64,000 nucleotides of DNA from Citrobacter amalonaticus (GCF_018252635.1 NZ_JAGTXM010000007.1:92513-156512), one strand, 5' to 3'; positions 1 to 13,798 are shown, counted from the first letter of the stretch. Translations and numbers: made by a program. The notes: generated by a model not told the origin, from the letters alone.

Positions 1-1006
1 GGATGTGCGCCTGCACGTCCGGGTCTTTGCGATCGAGGTAGTGAATTGACTGAATACGGCGGATGGTGCGCGATTTCCCGCGGATCAACAGCGTTTCGGT
101 GGTCGCGATATTGCCTTTACGGCTTATCCCTTCCAGCAGATCGCCTTTGGTAATGCCGGTTGCGGAGAAGATAACGTTGTCGCTGCGGGCCATTTCATCC
201 AGACGCAGCGCTTTGCCGGCTTCGATACCCATTGCCTGGCAGCGCGCCAGCTCCTGTTCGCCGATACGACGGTTCTCTTCGCTGTCGCCTTTGACATCAT
301 GACGCGCCAGCAGACGGCCCTGCATGTCGCCATCCAGTGCGCGGATCACTGCGGCGGACACCACGCCTTCCGGCGCACCGCCAATTCCGTACAGCACATC
401 CACTTCGCTGTCCGGCATGCAGGTCAGAATGGACGCGGCAACATCGCCGTCAGGAATTGCGAATACACGCACGCCCAGCTGCGCCATCTCTGCGATCACG
501 TCATCATGGCGTGGTTTCGCCAGAATCGTCACCGTCAGTTCACTCAGCGGTTTACCCAGCGCGTTGGCAATGTTGCGCAGGTTCTCTTCCAGCGGCAGGT
601 TAAGATCGATACTGCCTTTTGCGCCCGGTCCGACAATCAGCTTTTCCATATACATGTCTGGCGCGTTCAGGAAGCAACCCTTGTCACCAACGGCCAGAAC
701 GGCCAGTGCGTTGGCCTGGCCCATCGCTGTCATCCGTGTGCCTTCAATCGGATCGACGGCAATATCCACCGCGTCGCCGCGACCAGTACCGACTTTCTCA
801 CCGATATAGAGCATCGGTGCTTCGTCGATCTCGCCTTCACCGATCACGATGGTTCCGTCAATGTTGACCTGGTTTAGCATTATGCGCATGGCGTTAACCG
901 CCGCGCCGTCGGCAGTGTTTTTGTCACCACGCCCTAACCATTTGTAGCCAGCCAGCGCCGCCGCTTCGGTGACGCGGGAAAATTCGATGGCAAGTTCTCG
1001 TCTCAT
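1..1006 (-). CDS. glpX: Fructose-1,6-bisphosphatase class II GlpX (3' end just cut off)
   Basis: GlpX hydrolyses fructose-1,6-bisphosphate to fructose-6-phosphate in the cytosol and is the third gene of the glycerol operon glpFKX. The protein starts MRRELAIEFSRVTEAAALAG at an ATG at 1004-1006. It then shows the phosphatase-type acidic motifs of the class II family, including a DPIEGT-type segment read from about 750-740. The reading frame stays open to the window edge and ends with HYLDRKDPDVQAHI, which is the normal C-terminus. Only the last residue and the stop codon appear to be missing (family length about 336 aa). It lies 162 bp downstream of glpK, a gap that contains a hairpin and a REP element, so it is likely co-transcribed at a reduced level. 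Confidence 0.97.
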   Translation of the reverse strand, partial: MRRELAIEFSRVTEAAALAGYKWLGRGDKNTADGAAVNAMRIMLNQVNIDGTIVIGEGEIDEAPMLYIGEKVGTGRGDAVDIAVDPIEGTRMTAMGQANALAVLAVGDKGCFLNAPDMYMEKLIVGPGAKGSIDLNLPLEENLRNIANALGKPLSELTVTILAKPRHDDVIAEMAQLGVRVFAIPDGDVAASILTCMPDSEVDVLYGIGGAPEGVVSAAVIRALDGDMQGRLLARHDVKGDSEENRRIGEQELARCQAMGIEAGKALRLDEMARSDNVIFSATGITKGDLLEGISRKGNIATTETLLIRGKSRTIRRIQSIHYLDRKDPDVQAHI

Positions 1007-1084
1007 AACAAACTCGTAGCAGAAAGGAATTGGCGCGAAGTGTAGCACAGGGGAGAGGAGGGAATTATTGATATCAGAGGGTGA

Positions 1085-1110
1085 GTGTGCGGGGTAGCCC
1101 CCCCGCACAC
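1085..1110. repeat. Perfect 10-bp hairpin between glpK and glpX
   Basis: GTGTGCGGGG (1085-1094) and CCCCGCACAC (1101-1110) form a perfect inverted repeat with a 6-nt loop. No long T tract follows on either strand, so it is not a textbook intrinsic terminator. Its position in the glpK-glpX gap suggests an mRNA processing or stability element. Confidence 0.6.
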
Positions 1111-1122
1111 GTAATACAATCC

Positions 1123-1161
1123 GTAGGCCGGATAAGACGCGTTCGCGTCGTCATCCGGCAA
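1123..1161. repeat. REP element (glpK-glpX gap)
   Basis: This is a REP palindrome of the enterobacterial type, with GTAGGCCGGATAAGACGCG on one arm and CGTCATCCGGCAA on the other. It sits directly behind the glpK stop codon. REP elements at this position usually protect the upstream message (here glpFK) from 3' exonucleases and mark the ends of operon segments. Confidence 0.85.
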
Positions 1162-1168
1162 TTCACGA

Positions 1169-3545
<2,377 letters not shown>

Positions 3546-3611
3546 AATCGGATCCTGAAGAGTTTAATGGTTATTGTATGCGAGGAGGTCACTGACGTCC
3601 GCGATGCCCTG

Positions 3612-3690
3612 TAGGCACACTGTTAATTTATCGTTAACGAGCACAAACGAGAAATATCGAAATTAAAATGTGTGTGCTCTGTCAATAAAA
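3612..3690 (-). promoter_or_regulatory. glpFKX promoter/operator region with GlpR- and CRP-like sites
   Basis: Read on the minus strand, this stretch contains a CRP-like segment (3665-3686, ATTGACAGAGCACACACATT). Two imperfect palindromes resembling GlpR operators follow at 3645-3663 (core CGATATTTCTCG) and 3627-3644 (core CTCGTTAACGATAA). The arrangement matches what I remember of the E. coli glpF control region, where GlpR represses and CRP activates. Exact -35 and -10 positions are not assigned. Confidence 0.65.
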
Positions 3691-4179
<489 letters not shown>

Positions 4180-4193
4180 TTCCGAATTTTTTC

Positions 4194-4221
4194 AAAAGGC
4201 ACCCAGGGCGGTGCCTTTTTT
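4194..4221 (+). terminator. Intrinsic terminator of zapB
   Basis: AAAAGGCACC (4194-4203) pairs with GGTGCCTTTT (4210-4219) around a 6-nt loop. The hairpin merges into a T tract ending at 4221. Confidence 0.93.
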
Positions 4222-4271
4222 ATATCAGTGAGGATAGAATCGCTTTTTATTGCAGTCGCAAGGAATGCGAA

Positions 4272-4940
4272 ATGAGCAGAAGAAGCGATATCATTGATGG
4301 TTCAGATAGATTTATTACTCGTGATATTACGTATGGCTTAGTCTACACCGATAACCTGGGTTGGATTGACTTAGGGCACGCAAATCCAGGCGGTGCTGAA
4401 CACTTATGGTCACAAATGACGGCCTATCATAGTGGCAATGATGGATACTTTGAGGTTAATTATTTTCAGAGGATGTCAAAAAATATTGCTGGCATAAGAA
4501 CTTCCACTGGAATTTATAAGAAATTCCATGTGCGAGGAGGTTTAAGTGAGCCATTATTGAAAAGCGTAGCTTTATCCATTTTTTTGAGTACATCCCTACA
4601 ATTTGAAGCACTACAGAATCACTGGCCTTATATAATTATCACAGATAGCGGCTATAGTGTCGAAGATCTCGTTTCAGACCTTTTGGGTTTTTACCAGGCC
4701 GTCGACTACGCAGATTATACCCCTTTCCTTCATATATGTTCCAAAGAAAAGGCTTACCGTATCTGGGACTATTATGGTCCGGTAGGACAGTTTAAAAACA
4801 AAAACATTCGTCCTTTACTTTTTCCAGACCCTCTCGATAAAAGTATTAAACATCAACCCTATTTCGGACATCTACCTGCGTTTATGTGTACGGTAAGCCC
4901 TGTAGCAGATCCAAATATTGTTCGTGAGATATTCATATGA
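4272..4940 (+). CDS. Uncharacterised 222-aa protein, first gene of an AT-rich pair
   Basis: I do not recognise this gene. It encodes a 222-aa protein without a signal peptide or clear membrane segment. It is rich in aromatic residues and contains a conspicuous N-terminal motif YTDNLGWIDLGHA (about residues 25-37) that could hold a catalytic or metal-binding Asp/His. There is a loose resemblance to the Tyr-Thr-rich start of the DUF4056 family, but I cannot confirm it. The ATG at 4272 follows AAGGA with 8 nt spacing. Its stop overlaps the start of the next gene by 4 nt (ATGA), so the two are translationally coupled. It sits between the zapB terminator and the rraA terminator, where E. coli K-12 has no gene. 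The bases are visibly more AT-rich than the flanks, which suggests horizontal acquisition. Confidence 0.8.
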   Translation: MSRRSDIIDGSDRFITRDITYGLVYTDNLGWIDLGHANPGGAEHLWSQMTAYHSGNDGYFEVNYFQRMSKNIAGIRTSTGIYKKFHVRGGLSEPLLKSVALSIFLSTSLQFEALQNHWPYIIITDSGYSVEDLVSDLLGFYQAVDYADYTPFLHICSKEKAYRIWDYYGPVGQFKNKNIRPLLFPDPLDKSIKHQPYFGHLPAFMCTVSPVADPNIVREIFI

Positions 4941-5323
4941 ATAGGCTCATTATCATTAGTTTGATTATTATATTTGCGTTGCTTTATTGCCTTTTTGCGC
5001 TAACACCATTTATCTGTAAGGAGTACACGCAAAGTGATTTTATTGAATATCATATATTGACTCCGAAACCACTAAAATCAGCTCCCAGGGTTACAGAAAA
5101 CTGGTATTTTATAAGCCAAACTAACGAGGGTAGTGGTCAACAAATAAGTTCTCTTGTATTCACAGGGATAAAGACACAGAATCTTCAGAAGTTGCGAGAA
5201 GAACTAGATTTATATATTGAACACTATACAGATAACCATGTGATTATGTCTGTTTCTGAGGAAGACGATAACGGGAGCGTTCGTCTTCGCCTCACCTGTT
5301 ACGATAACGTTGATGGCAGATAA
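4937..5323 (+). CDS. Uncharacterised 128-aa membrane-anchored protein, second gene of the pair
   Basis: The product begins with a hydrophobic helix (about residues 4-25) directly after MNR. A soluble domain of about 100 residues follows, ending in an acidic stretch (SVSEEDDNGS) and LRLTCYDNVDGR. This is consistent with a single N-terminal membrane anchor and a periplasmic or cytoplasmic globular domain, or an uncleaved signal. It overlaps the preceding gene by 4 nt and is followed by an intrinsic terminator, so the two genes form a closed bicistron. No family is recognised. A two-gene cassette with a soluble first member and an anchored partner could be an enzyme with its membrane partner or a toxin with its immunity protein, but nothing in the sequence proves either. 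Confidence 0.75.
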   Translation: MNRLIIISLIIIFALLYCLFALTPFICKEYTQSDFIEYHILTPKPLKSAPRVTENWYFISQTNEGSGQQISSLVFTGIKTQNLQKLREELDLYIEHYTDNHVIMSVSEEDDNGSVRLRLTCYDNVDGR

Positions 5324-5325
5324 AA

Positions 5326-5356
5326 GAAAGGCCATCATTTGCTGACGGCCTTTTTT
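5326..5356. terminator. Bidirectional terminator between the unknown pair and rraA
   Basis: AAAGGCCATCA (5327-5337) and TGACGGCCTTTTTT (5343-5356) form a hairpin with T tracts in both reading directions. It can therefore end both the plus-strand bicistron and the minus-strand rraA message. Confidence 0.85.
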
Positions 5357-5358
5357 GA

Positions 5359-5844
5359 TCACTCGATATCGAGCGGGTCTTCGGAGAGGATAATCCCTGT
5401 GTTGTCGGCGTAGAGGTGGTCGCCGGAGAAGAAGGTCACGCCGCCAAAATTAACGCGGACATCGCTTTCCCCAATCCCTTCCCCTGCGGCTCCAACCGGA
5501 ATCGCGGCTATCGCCTGAATGCCGATGTCCAGCTCTTCCAGATCGTCTACCTGACGCACCGCGCCATAGATGACCAGACCCTCCCATTCATTCTGTACCG
5601 CCAGACGCGCCAGTTCGGCGTCGACCAGTGCACGACGGACAGAACCGCCGCCGTCGACCAGCAGAATGCGACCACGGCCATTTTGTTCGAGCAGATCGTA
5701 CAGCAACCCGTTGTCCTCGAAACATTTCACCGTGACGATTTGTCCGCCAAACGACGACCGTCCTCCAAAGTTAGAGAACAGGGGTTCCACGACGTTGACA
5801 TCTTCTTGATAGATGTCACAAAGCTCGGAAGTATCGTATTTCAT
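5359..5844 (-). CDS. rraA: Regulator of RNase E activity RraA
   Basis: RraA binds the C-terminal scaffold of RNase E and inhibits its endonuclease activity, changing the stability of many mRNAs. The 161-aa protein equals the E. coli length and keeps the fold's conserved segments ([45 protein letters not shown]). It was formerly annotated as MenG because of its position beside menA, but it lacks methyltransferase motifs. It starts at ATG 5842-5844 and is 92 bp downstream of menA. Confidence 0.97.
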   Translation of the reverse strand: MKYDTSELCDIYQEDVNVVEPLFSNFGGRSSFGGQIVTVKCFEDNGLLYDLLEQNGRGRILLVDGGGSVRRALVDAELARLAVQNEWEGLVIYGAVRQVDDLEELDIGIQAIAAIPVGAAGEGIGESDVRVNFGGVTFFSGDHLYADNTGIILSEDPLDIE

Positions 5845-5936
5845 AGGCTTAACGTTCAGTTGCTGCGAGAATTTTTAGTATATCGCGCTATGCGTACTGT
5901 TGGCAAAATCATCAATTGTTAATTGATATTTGTCAG

Positions 5937-6866
5937 TTATCTTGCCCACTGGCTTAGGAAAATCCCGACAACAAACAGCAGGTTAGTCAGCAGGGCTGCT
6001 TTTACGGTGCGCTCAAGCATCGGGCGCATCGCCGCCGGTTCCATCTGGCGCAGCACGTATTGCGCCTGTTTTACCAGTACCGGTGCAGCCAGCAGGAACA
6101 GCCAACCCCACGGACTTTGCAGCGAAAGCAGGTTAAATAGCGCCAGGCAGACCAGTGTTCCCATCAACAGACAGGCATGATAACGGCGGGCATTCACGGC
6201 TCCCAGACGGACCACCAGCGTGTTCTTGCCATTTTCCCGATCGCTGTTGATATCACGCAGGTTATTGATATTCAGCACGGCAGTGGCCAGCAGACCACAG
6301 GCGGTAGCCGGAAGGATTAACGCCGGGATCAGCGTATGCGCCTGCAGATACCAACTGCCCATCACGCTTAGCCAGCCAAAGAAGACCAGCACGGAAATAT
6401 CGCCCAGGCCGATGTAGCCATAGGGACGATTACCCACGGTATAAGTGATAGCGGCAATGATCGACAGCACGCCAAGCACCAGGAAACCGACAAAATCTGC
6501 CGGTGTGCGGCACGCCACGACAACCAGCGAGAGTCCGGACAAGCAAATGAGTACGACGGTGATGATCAGCGCGCGCTTCATCTCCTGTTGGGTGATTACC
6601 CCTTTCTGCATGCCACGCAGCGGCCCGATACGGTCCGGTTTGTCGCTGCCTTTAACAGCATCACCATAGTCATTGGCGAGATTTGACAGGATTTGCAGAA
6701 GCCCCGCCGTAATGAGTGCCAGCAGGGCAACCAGCGGATCAAAGTATCCCTGCCACCATGCCAGAGCCGTACCGACGATGATCGCCGCGAAGGCGAGCGG
6801 TAGGGTCTTGGGTCGTAAACTTTCCAGCCAGGCCTGGGAGCGGCTAATTTGTTGTTGTTCAGTCAT
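5937..6866 (-). CDS. menA: 1,4-dihydroxy-2-naphthoate octaprenyltransferase MenA
   Basis: MenA attaches an octaprenyl chain to 1,4-dihydroxy-2-naphthoate, the membrane step that yields demethylmenaquinone. The 309-aa polytopic membrane protein contains the two UbiA-family Asp-rich motifs, NLANDYGDAVKGSD near the N-terminal third and NNLRDINSDRENGK past the middle. The start is set at ATG 6864-6866 (MTEQQQISRSQAWLES), matching E. coli MenA with one extra Gln. The frame could begin four codons earlier, but that is not supported by similarity. Confidence 0.97.
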   Translation of the reverse strand: MTEQQQISRSQAWLESLRPKTLPLAFAAIIVGTALAWWQGYFDPLVALLALITAGLLQILSNLANDYGDAVKGSDKPDRIGPLRGMQKGVITQQEMKRALIITVVLICLSGLSLVVVACRTPADFVGFLVLGVLSIIAAITYTVGNRPYGYIGLGDISVLVFFGWLSVMGSWYLQAHTLIPALILPATACGLLATAVLNINNLRDINSDRENGKNTLVVRLGAVNARRYHACLLMGTLVCLALFNLLSLQSPWGWLFLLAAPVLVKQAQYVLRQMEPAAMRPMLERTVKAALLTNLLFVVGIFLSQWAR

Positions 6867-6877
6867 ATTTAGCGCCA

Positions 6878-6903
6878 ATAAAAATGGGGCCTTTCAGCCC
6901 CAT
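6878..6903 (-). terminator. Terminator behind hslU
   Basis: On the minus strand ATGGGGC (6903-6897) pairs with GCCCCAT (6890-6884) and is followed by TTTTTATT. It lies between the hslU stop and the menA start. Confidence 0.85.
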
Positions 6904-6932
6904 CAACAATGATGAAAATGCAGTGAACGCGA

Positions 6933-8264
6933 TTATAGGATAAAACGGCTCAGATCTTCATCTGCGACCAGCGCATCCAGATGTTTGCTCACATAATCCG
7001 CATCAATTGTGATGCTTTGACCATTCAAATCGCTCGCATCATAGGAAATATCTTCCATCAGGCGTTCCAGAACGGTGTGCAGACGACGGGCACCGATGTT
7101 TTCGGTGGTCTCGTTAACCTGCCATGCTGCTTCCGCAATACGCTTGATTCCGGATTCCGTAAACTCAATGTTGACACCTTCGGTCGCCATCAGCGCTTTG
7201 TACTGCACGGTGACAGAGGCGTTAGGCTCCGTCAGAATGCGTTCGAAGTCGCTGGTGGTCAGCGCCTGTAGCTCTACGCGGATCGGCAGACGTCCCTGCA
7301 ACTCCGGAATCAGGTCAGACGGTTTCGCCACCTGGAATGCGCCGGAGGCGATAAACAGGATGTGGTCGGTTTTGACCATACCGTGTTTGGTGGAGACGGT
7401 GCAGCCTTCAACCAGCGGCAGCAGGTCGCGCTGTACGCCTTCACGGGACACGTCCGGACCGGAGGATTCGCCACGCTTACAGATTTTGTCGATTTCGTCG
7501 ATAAACACGATCCCGTGCTGTTCAACGGCGTCGATGGCTTCCTGTTTCAGCTCTTCAGGATTGACCAGCTTAGCCGCTTCTTCTTCAATCAGCAGCTTCA
7601 TCGCGTCTTTGATTTTCAGCTTACGCGCTTTCTGCTTCTGCCCGCCCAGGTTCTGAAACATGGACTGCAGTTGGCTGGTCATCTCTTCCATTCCCGGAGG
7701 CGCCATGATTTCCACGCCCATCGGCGCGGCGGCAAGATCGATCTCGATTTCTTTATCGTCGAGCTGGCCTTCACGCAGTTTTTTACGGAACGCCTGACGC
7801 GCAGCGGACGGTTCAGACTGTTGCTCCGCCTGGCCCCAGTTATTTTTAGCCGGTGGGATCAGTACATCAAGAATGCGCTCTTCTGCCATTTCTTCCGCAC
7901 GATAGCGGTTTTTCTCGATCGCCTGGACGCGCACCATTTTGATGGCGGCATCAGTCAGATCGCGGATAATAGAGTCGACTTCTTTACCGACATAACCCAC
8001 TTCGGTGAATTTTGTCGCTTCCACTTTGATGAACGGTGCGTTGGCAAGTTTTGCCAGTCGACGGGCGATTTCGGTTTTACCGACGCCGGTTGGGCCAATC
8101 ATCAGAATGTTTTTCGGTGTGACTTCATGGCGCAGCTCTTCGTCGAGCTGCATGCGACGCCAGCGGTTACGCAGGGCAATTGCCACGGAGCGCTTGGCGT
8201 TGTCCTGGCCGATGATGTGCTTGTTCAGTTCGCTGACGATTTCGCGTGGGGTCATTTCAGACAT
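6933..8264 (-). CDS. hslU: ATPase subunit HslU (ClpY) of the HslUV protease
   Basis: HslU is an AAA+ unfoldase that caps the HslV peptidase, recognises substrates such as SulA and heat-damaged proteins, and threads them in. The 443-aa protein equals the E. coli length. Walker [10 protein letters not shown] lies at about residues 57-65, Walker B is GIVFIDEID near residue 255, and an intermediate domain lies between them. The C-terminal tail DLSRFIL inserts into HslV on activation. The gene begins 9 nt after the hslV stop, so the two are one heat-shock operon. Confidence 0.98.
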   Translation of the reverse strand: MSEMTPREIVSELNKHIIGQDNAKRSVAIALRNRWRRMQLDEELRHEVTPKNILMIGPTGVGKTEIARRLAKLANAPFIKVEATKFTEVGYVGKEVDSIIRDLTDAAIKMVRVQAIEKNRYRAEEMAEERILDVLIPPAKNNWGQAEQQSEPSAARQAFRKKLREGQLDDKEIEIDLAAAPMGVEIMAPPGMEEMTSQLQSMFQNLGGQKQKARKLKIKDAMKLLIEEEAAKLVNPEELKQEAIDAVEQHGIVFIDEIDKICKRGESSGPDVSREGVQRDLLPLVEGCTVSTKHGMVKTDHILFIASGAFQVAKPSDLIPELQGRLPIRVELQALTTSDFERILTEPNASVTVQYKALMATEGVNIEFTESGIKRIAEAAWQVNETTENIGARRLHTVLERLMEDISYDASDLNGQSITIDADYVSKHLDALVADEDLSRFIL

Positions 8265-8273
8265 GGGAGATCC

Positions 8274-8804
8274 TTACGCTTTAGACGGTAATTCTTCAAT
8301 GGTATGGAAATGGTTGGTGTAAATGCAGATATCACCTGCAATATCCAACGCTTTTTCCGCAATGTCGCGAGCGCCGAGCTCGGTGTTTTCCAGTAGAGCA
8401 CGTGCCGCAGCCTGGGCGTAGGGACCGCCGGAGCCGATGGCAATCAGATCGTTTTCCGGCTGCACGACGTCACCGTTACCGGTGATGATGAGGGAGGCGG
8501 TTTCATCCGCGACCGCCAACAGCGCTTCAAGTTTGCGCAGCATGCGATCGGTACGCCAGTCTTTTGCCAGCTCAACGGCGGCTTTGACCAGATGTCCCTG
8601 ATGCATTTCCAGCTTGCGCTCAAACAGTTCGAACAGCGTGAACGCATCCGCCGTACCGCCCGCAAAGCCAGCAATGACTTTGTCGTTGTACAGACGACGC
8701 ACTTTCTTCACGTTGCCTTTCATTACGGTGTTGCCCAGTGTGGCCTGACCATCACCGGCGATAACCACATGGCCGTTACGGCGTACGCTTACTATTGTTG
8801 TCAC
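8274..8804 (-). CDS. hslV: Peptidase subunit HslV (ClpQ)
   Basis: HslV forms the double hexameric proteolytic core of HslUV. It is a threonine protease of the proteasome beta type: after removal of the initiator Met, Thr1 of the TTIVSVRR start is the nucleophile. The 176-aa length is that of E. coli. The start codon is GTG (8802-8804, giving GTG ACA ACA), as the mature N-terminus requires. The leader upstream contains a perfect 9-bp hairpin and a sigma-32 promoter. Confidence 0.98.
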   Translation of the reverse strand: MTTIVSVRRNGHVVIAGDGQATLGNTVMKGNVKKVRRLYNDKVIAGFAGGTADAFTLFELFERKLEMHQGHLVKAAVELAKDWRTDRMLRKLEALLAVADETASLIITGNGDVVQPENDLIAIGSGGPYAQAAARALLENTELGARDIAEKALDIAGDICIYTNHFHTIEELPSKA

Positions 8805-8838
8805 GAGCAGACCCCTTGGTTACAAATACAGAATACAA

Positions 8839-8859
8839 GCCCCGCACGGTGTGCGGGGC
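8839..8859 (-). ncRNA. Stable hairpin in the hslVU 5' leader
   Basis: GCCCCGCAC (8839-8847) and GTGCGGGGC (8851-8859) form a perfect 9-bp stem with a 3-nt loop, located in the untranslated leader of hslVU. A comparable inverted repeat in the E. coli leader has been reported to stabilise the message. It could also stop ftsN read-through, although no T tract follows. Confidence 0.7.
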
Positions 8860-8872
8860 ATAATGCAACTAT

Positions 8873-8899
8873 AGATGGGGGGGATTTTGGGGGTTTCAA
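8873..8899 (-). promoter_or_regulatory. Sigma-32 (heat shock) promoter of hslVU
   Basis: On the minus strand GGTTGAAAC (TTGAAA at 8899-8894) and CCCCATCT (8880-8873) match the sigma-32 -35 and -10 consensus with a short spacer. The TGA inside TTGAAA is the ftsN stop codon, so the promoter begins inside the ftsN gene end. Confidence 0.8.
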
Positions 8900-9879
8900 C
8901 CCCCGGAGGCGAGTCGAATACAGTTTGTGTGACCTGCCATCTTCAGACGGCTAATGGTGCTGTCGGCATTTTCTTTGCCTTTCACTGGCCCGATGACCAC
9001 TCGATTCCAGCCATTATTGGTGGTGATTTTGGAGTCAAAGCCTTCGAAAGCCAGTTGTGCACGCACGGTTTCTGCCTGCTCAGCACCTTTAAACGAACCA
9101 CATTGCACCATCCAGCGACGTTCATCTTTCTTCTCTGCTGTCGGCTTCGGTGCGTCTGGCACACGCTCAACCGGCGCGGCTGGCTGTGTTTTCGGCTGCG
9201 ACGCCGTGGTGTGCGCCGGTGTCTGTAGCAGATCCTGATACGGCTGCGACGTTGCGGCAGGTTTCTGCGGCTGCGCGGCAGGCTTTGACGGTTGCTGTAC
9301 CGGTGCTGTTTGCGCTGTCCGCGTTTGCGTTTGTGGCTGCGTACGCGGTTGTTGAACCGGTGGCGTATTGTTCCACTGCTGCTGTTGCTGCTCGACCTGA
9401 CGCTGCTGAGCCTGGCGCTGCAACGTTTGTTGACGTTGTGCCGGTGTCTGCTCGTTCCATGGCACTTCGTTAAGCTGCGTCGGTTGCTGGCGCATATCCG
9501 CCTGCATTTGCGCAAGTAACTGGCGCTGTTCGTCAGTCAGTTGATCCGGCTTCATGACTTCACCGCCAGCAGAAGGTTCTGTCGGCGCACGTACGCCCGG
9601 CTGACGGCTTTCCAGCTCTTTAATATAGCGCCAGCGCTCTTCCGGCTTCGGTGGAAGCCCGTTGCCGGTCACTTTCTGACCCTGCAACGTTTCGGATTCT
9701 TCTTTTTTATGATGCGTAATGAAGTACAGACCACCGATAAAGGCCACAAGTACGGCGGCGGCAATGGCGACCATTGCGGGAGATACCGCAGACGTGTTGC
9801 GTTGCTTTTTCCGTGAGGTGCTCTTTTTGCGCCGCGAAGGTGCCGGTTGGCCGCGACGTACATAATCTCGTTGTGCCAC
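8896..9879 (-). CDS. ftsN: Cell division protein FtsN
   Basis: FtsN is the late bitopic division protein that triggers septal peptidoglycan synthesis through FtsA and FtsQLB/FtsWI. The 327-aa protein has a basic cytoplasmic N-terminus (RRKKSTSRKKQRN), a membrane helix at about residues 34-55 and a long periplasmic linker very rich in Gln and Pro. A C-terminal SPOR domain (about 250-327, MVQCGSFKGAEQAE onward) binds denuded glycans. The start is GTG at 9877-9879 (MAQRDYVRRGQPAPSRR). It is about 8 residues longer than E. coli FtsN, with the extra residues in the Q-rich linker. Confidence 0.97.
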   Translation of the reverse strand: MAQRDYVRRGQPAPSRRKKSTSRKKQRNTSAVSPAMVAIAAAVLVAFIGGLYFITHHKKEESETLQGQKVTGNGLPPKPEERWRYIKELESRQPGVRAPTEPSAGGEVMKPDQLTDEQRQLLAQMQADMRQQPTQLNEVPWNEQTPAQRQQTLQRQAQQRQVEQQQQQWNNTPPVQQPRTQPQTQTRTAQTAPVQQPSKPAAQPQKPAATSQPYQDLLQTPAHTTASQPKTQPAAPVERVPDAPKPTAEKKDERRWMVQCGSFKGAEQAETVRAQLAFEGFDSKITTNNGWNRVVIGPVKGKENADSTISRLKMAGHTNCIRLASGG

Positions 9880-9909
9880 TATCGTTTCGCTGTATTGATT
9901 CGTTCGTCA

Positions 9910-9936
9910 GCCCGCCATGTTACTTAAGCGGCGGGC
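9910..9936. repeat. Hairpin in the cytR-ftsN gap
   Basis: GCCCGCC (9910-9916) and GGCGGGC (9930-9936) can pair around a 13-nt loop between cytR and ftsN. It has no strong T tract, so it may only weaken read-through from cytR into ftsN. Confidence 0.4.
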
Positions 9937-9964
9937 CTTTGACCAGACACGGTGTCTGAAAGGT

Positions 9965-10990
9965 TTACGTTAAGGCGCGCGTCGTACCCCGAAGGATTAA
10001 CTCACAGTCCATTAAACGCGAGCCGCTGTTGACATTTTGCCCCTGAATTTGGTCAAGCAGCAACAGCATCGCTTCACGACCAATTTCGAAGCGCGGTTGC
10101 GCAACGGTGGTCAACGGCGGATCGCTAAATTCCGCCAGAGCGATATTATCGAACCCAATGATCGACAAATCACCCGGCACTTTGATTCCCTGGCGCTTGG
10201 CCCACGAGAGCGCGCCAAGCGCCATGACGTCGCTATGGCAGAACACCGCCGTGGGCGGTTGCGGCAGGTCAAACAGTTGTTTGAGCGCATTGCCGCCTGC
10301 TTCGTAGGTAAAATCCCCGCGGGCGATATAGTGCGGGTCAACGGTAATGCCACTGCGGCGTAGCGCCTGCACGTATCCCTGCAAGCGGTAGTGACACAGC
10401 GGCATCTCTTCCGGCCCGGCGATGCAGCCAATGCGCTGATGTCCTAGTTCATGCAGATAGTTTACGGCATTGAAGGCAGCGGTCAGGTTATCGATATGGA
10501 CGGTGGGCAGCTCCAGTTCCGGCGCAAACTCGTTCGCCATCACCATCGGCGGTAGATTGCGCTGTTCTTCAATGCTGGCGTCAAACGGCAGACGAGAGCC
10601 CAGCAGCAGCATGCCATCAATTTGCTTGGTGATGATAAGATTAACGAAGGTTTTTTCCTGCTGGTTCTGATGTGCACAATCGCCGATCAGCACCAGATAG
10701 CCATGACTGGCGGCGGTGACCTCGATCCCACGGATCAGTTCGCTAAAGAAGGGATCGCAAATATCCGGAACAATCACCAGGATGGTTCGCGATTCATTAC
10801 GCTTAACGTTGCGCCCCGCCACCTGCGGTAAATACCCTACCTCGACAGCGGCCTGCTCAACCCGGTTTCGGGTGGACTGAGAGACTTTATCCGGGTTCAT
10901 TAATGCGCGGGACACCGTTGCCGTTGAGACTTTCGCCTTCATAGCAACATCTTTCATTGTAGCGGCAGCAACCTGCTTATTCGGTTTCAC
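9965..10990 (-). CDS. cytR: CytR, LacI-family repressor of nucleoside uptake and catabolism
   Basis: CytR represses genes for nucleoside transport and breakdown (such as deo, udp, cdd and nup genes in E. coli), together with CRP, and is released by cytidine. The 341-aa protein has an N-terminal LacI-type HTH (ATMKDVAMKAKVSTATVSRAL) and hinge, followed by a periplasmic-binding-protein-like effector domain (RTILVIVPDICDPFFSELIRG). The start is the GTG at 10988-10990, seven nt after a GAGGAGAAA Shine-Dalgarno. This gives MKPNKQVAAATMKDV, which aligns with E. coli CytR at exactly the same length. An ATG 36 nt upstream is rejected. Confidence 0.96.
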   Translation of the reverse strand: MKPNKQVAAATMKDVAMKAKVSTATVSRALMNPDKVSQSTRNRVEQAAVEVGYLPQVAGRNVKRNESRTILVIVPDICDPFFSELIRGIEVTAASHGYLVLIGDCAHQNQQEKTFVNLIITKQIDGMLLLGSRLPFDASIEEQRNLPPMVMANEFAPELELPTVHIDNLTAAFNAVNYLHELGHQRIGCIAGPEEMPLCHYRLQGYVQALRRSGITVDPHYIARGDFTYEAGGNALKQLFDLPQPPTAVFCHSDVMALGALSWAKRQGIKVPGDLSIIGFDNIALAEFSDPPLTTVAQPRFEIGREAMLLLLDQIQGQNVNSGSRLMDCELILRGTTRALT

Positions 10991-11026
10991 TCTTTCTCCT
11001 CGCCTGGGAAACCCGGCGCAGCACAA

Positions 11027-11146
11027 TCCTTGTTTAAATTCACATCGGAAACATTTTTATCAGATAGCGAATGGAAACGGTTACAGAATTTTCATAAAAA
11101 GTGTGATGGATGTTGAATTTTACGATCCGCCTCGCATCTGAGGGGG
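11027..11146 (-). promoter_or_regulatory. cytR upstream control region (probable CRP sites)
   Basis: The gap between priA and cytR contains TGTGA-type CRP half sites on either strand (CATCACACTTTTTATGAAA near 11110-11092; TGTGAATTT near 11044). A GTAACCGTTTCCATTCGC segment, a CytR-like half site, also lies here. cytR is autoregulated and CRP-dependent in E. coli. Site boundaries are approximate. Confidence 0.4.
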
Positions 11147-13758
<2,612 letters not shown>

Positions 13759-13772
13759 GTTTCGCGGTCAGA

Positions 13773-13798
13773 AAAAAGCGCCGAAAGGCGCTTTTTTT
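13773..13798 (+). terminator. Intrinsic terminator of rpmE
   Basis: AAAAAGCGCC (13773-13782), a GAAA tetraloop and GGCGCTTTTT (13787-13796) run into a T tract. Confidence 0.95.

Noticed and set aside
1-1006. glpX as a truncated pseudogene
   Set aside because: The protein reads through to its normal C-terminus, and only the last codon and stop fall outside the window edge.
9292-9519. Repetitive CTG/CAG-rich stretch as a CRISPR or microsatellite
   Set aside because: It is the coding sequence of the Gln/Pro-rich linker of FtsN, with no regular repeat-spacer pattern.
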